From contig JAVBKF010000227.1 in the NCBI GenBank assembly GCA_031554215.1, positions 1 to 22,292 on the forward strand: a stretch of 22,292 bases of DNA, given 5' to 3'. The notes under the pieces were generated by a model. It had not been told where the DNA came from, made no database searches, and saw only the letters and a list, made by a program, of their open reading frames with translations. The position numbers were made by a program, and so were the translations under genes. Within the stretch, counting starts at the first letter, position 1; every line of letters begins with the position of its first letter. Of the stretch, positions 22,117 to 22,292 are shown one piece after another. The DNA comes from JAVBKE01 sp031554215 (lineage in GTDB: Bacteria > Bacillota > Bacilli > JARBTR01).

Positions 22117-22292
22117 ATGAAAAATTTTACAGAATTGCTTGATTTGTTTATGGATTATATGCGTATTGAAAAAAATTTCTCAGATAATACCATTAAACAT
22201 TACCAGGCTGACCTCGGCGAGTTTATTACTTTTCTAAACGAACAATCCATTCCAAATTTTCAATCAGTTACGTATACGAATACTAGAGTGTA
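22117..22292 (+). CDS. xerC: Tyrosine recombinase XerC/CodV, N-terminal part (cut by window end)
   Basis: Fifty-eight codons are visible before the window ends. The segment MDYMRIEKNFSDNTIKHYQAD and the following EFITFLNEQ match the N-terminal SAM-like, core-binding domain of XerC/CodV of Bacillales, which with XerD resolves chromosome dimers at dif. The catalytic domain with the Arg/His/Tyr residues lies outside. GAGGTAA precedes the ATG by a suitable distance. It starts 47 bases after trmFO without a terminator between, so the two are probably co-transcribed, as in the trmFO-codV-clpQY-codY cluster of Bacillus. Confidence 0.9.
   Translation, partial: MKNFTELLDLFMDYMRIEKNFSDNTIKHYQADLGEFITFLNEQSIPNFQSVTYTNTRV

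Overview
The window reads as chromosomal DNA of a low-GC Gram-positive bacterium of the order Bacillales. Ribosomal proteins S15 and L19, PNPase, RbgA, DprA and TrmFO all resemble the Bacillus/Listeria versions, Shine-Dalgarno sites are strong, and the block signal peptidase - rbgA - rnhB - sucCD - dprA - topA - trmFO - xerC follows the order known from this group. Sporulation genes that sit near pnp in Bacillus (ylxY, the dpa genes) are absent from this stretch. I cannot resolve genus or species.

Layout. (1) 1-229: the C-terminal end of a protein resembling colicin E5-type RNase toxin domains, open at the window edge. (2) 337-3236: rpsO with a probable S15 leader and a terminator, then pnp behind a long structured leader. 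(3) 3526-4868: an M16 zinc peptidase of the MlpA/YmxG type. (4) 4961-7341: a two-gene operon of a YjjI-type glycyl radical enzyme and its YjjW-type activase. (5) 7682-10295: a probable queuosine/queuine salvage locus. (6) 10485-13194: a repeat-rich stretch with two MITE-like elements flanking rplS and two tandem type I signal peptidases. (7) 13245-22292: rbgA-rnhB, sucCD, dprA, topA, trmFO and the start of xerC/codV.

The most interesting part is region 5. A preQ1-I type riboswitch followed by an intrinsic terminator precedes an inosine/uridine-type nucleoside hydrolase and an ECF transporter S component whose start overlaps the hydrolase stop. Divergent from them is a small radical SAM protein with an unusual Cx4Cx2C cluster motif. 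Together these match the known logic of bacterial queuine salvage: uptake by an ECF transporter, release of queuine from queuosine by a dedicated nucleosidase (QueK), and conversion of queuine to preQ1 by a radical SAM lyase (QueL). The end product, preQ1, would be the ligand sensed by the riboswitch. These roles are inferred from context and motifs.

The neighbouring GRE/activase pair has no settled substrate here. In E. coli yjjI-yjjW lies beside the deo nucleoside genes, so its position next to a nucleosidase locus is worth noting. The accessory genes sit between two conserved blocks (pnp-M16 and rplS-...-xerC) that are normally far apart or arranged differently in Bacillus, so this is probably a rearrangement junction. 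The MITE-like elements lie on the rplS side of it.
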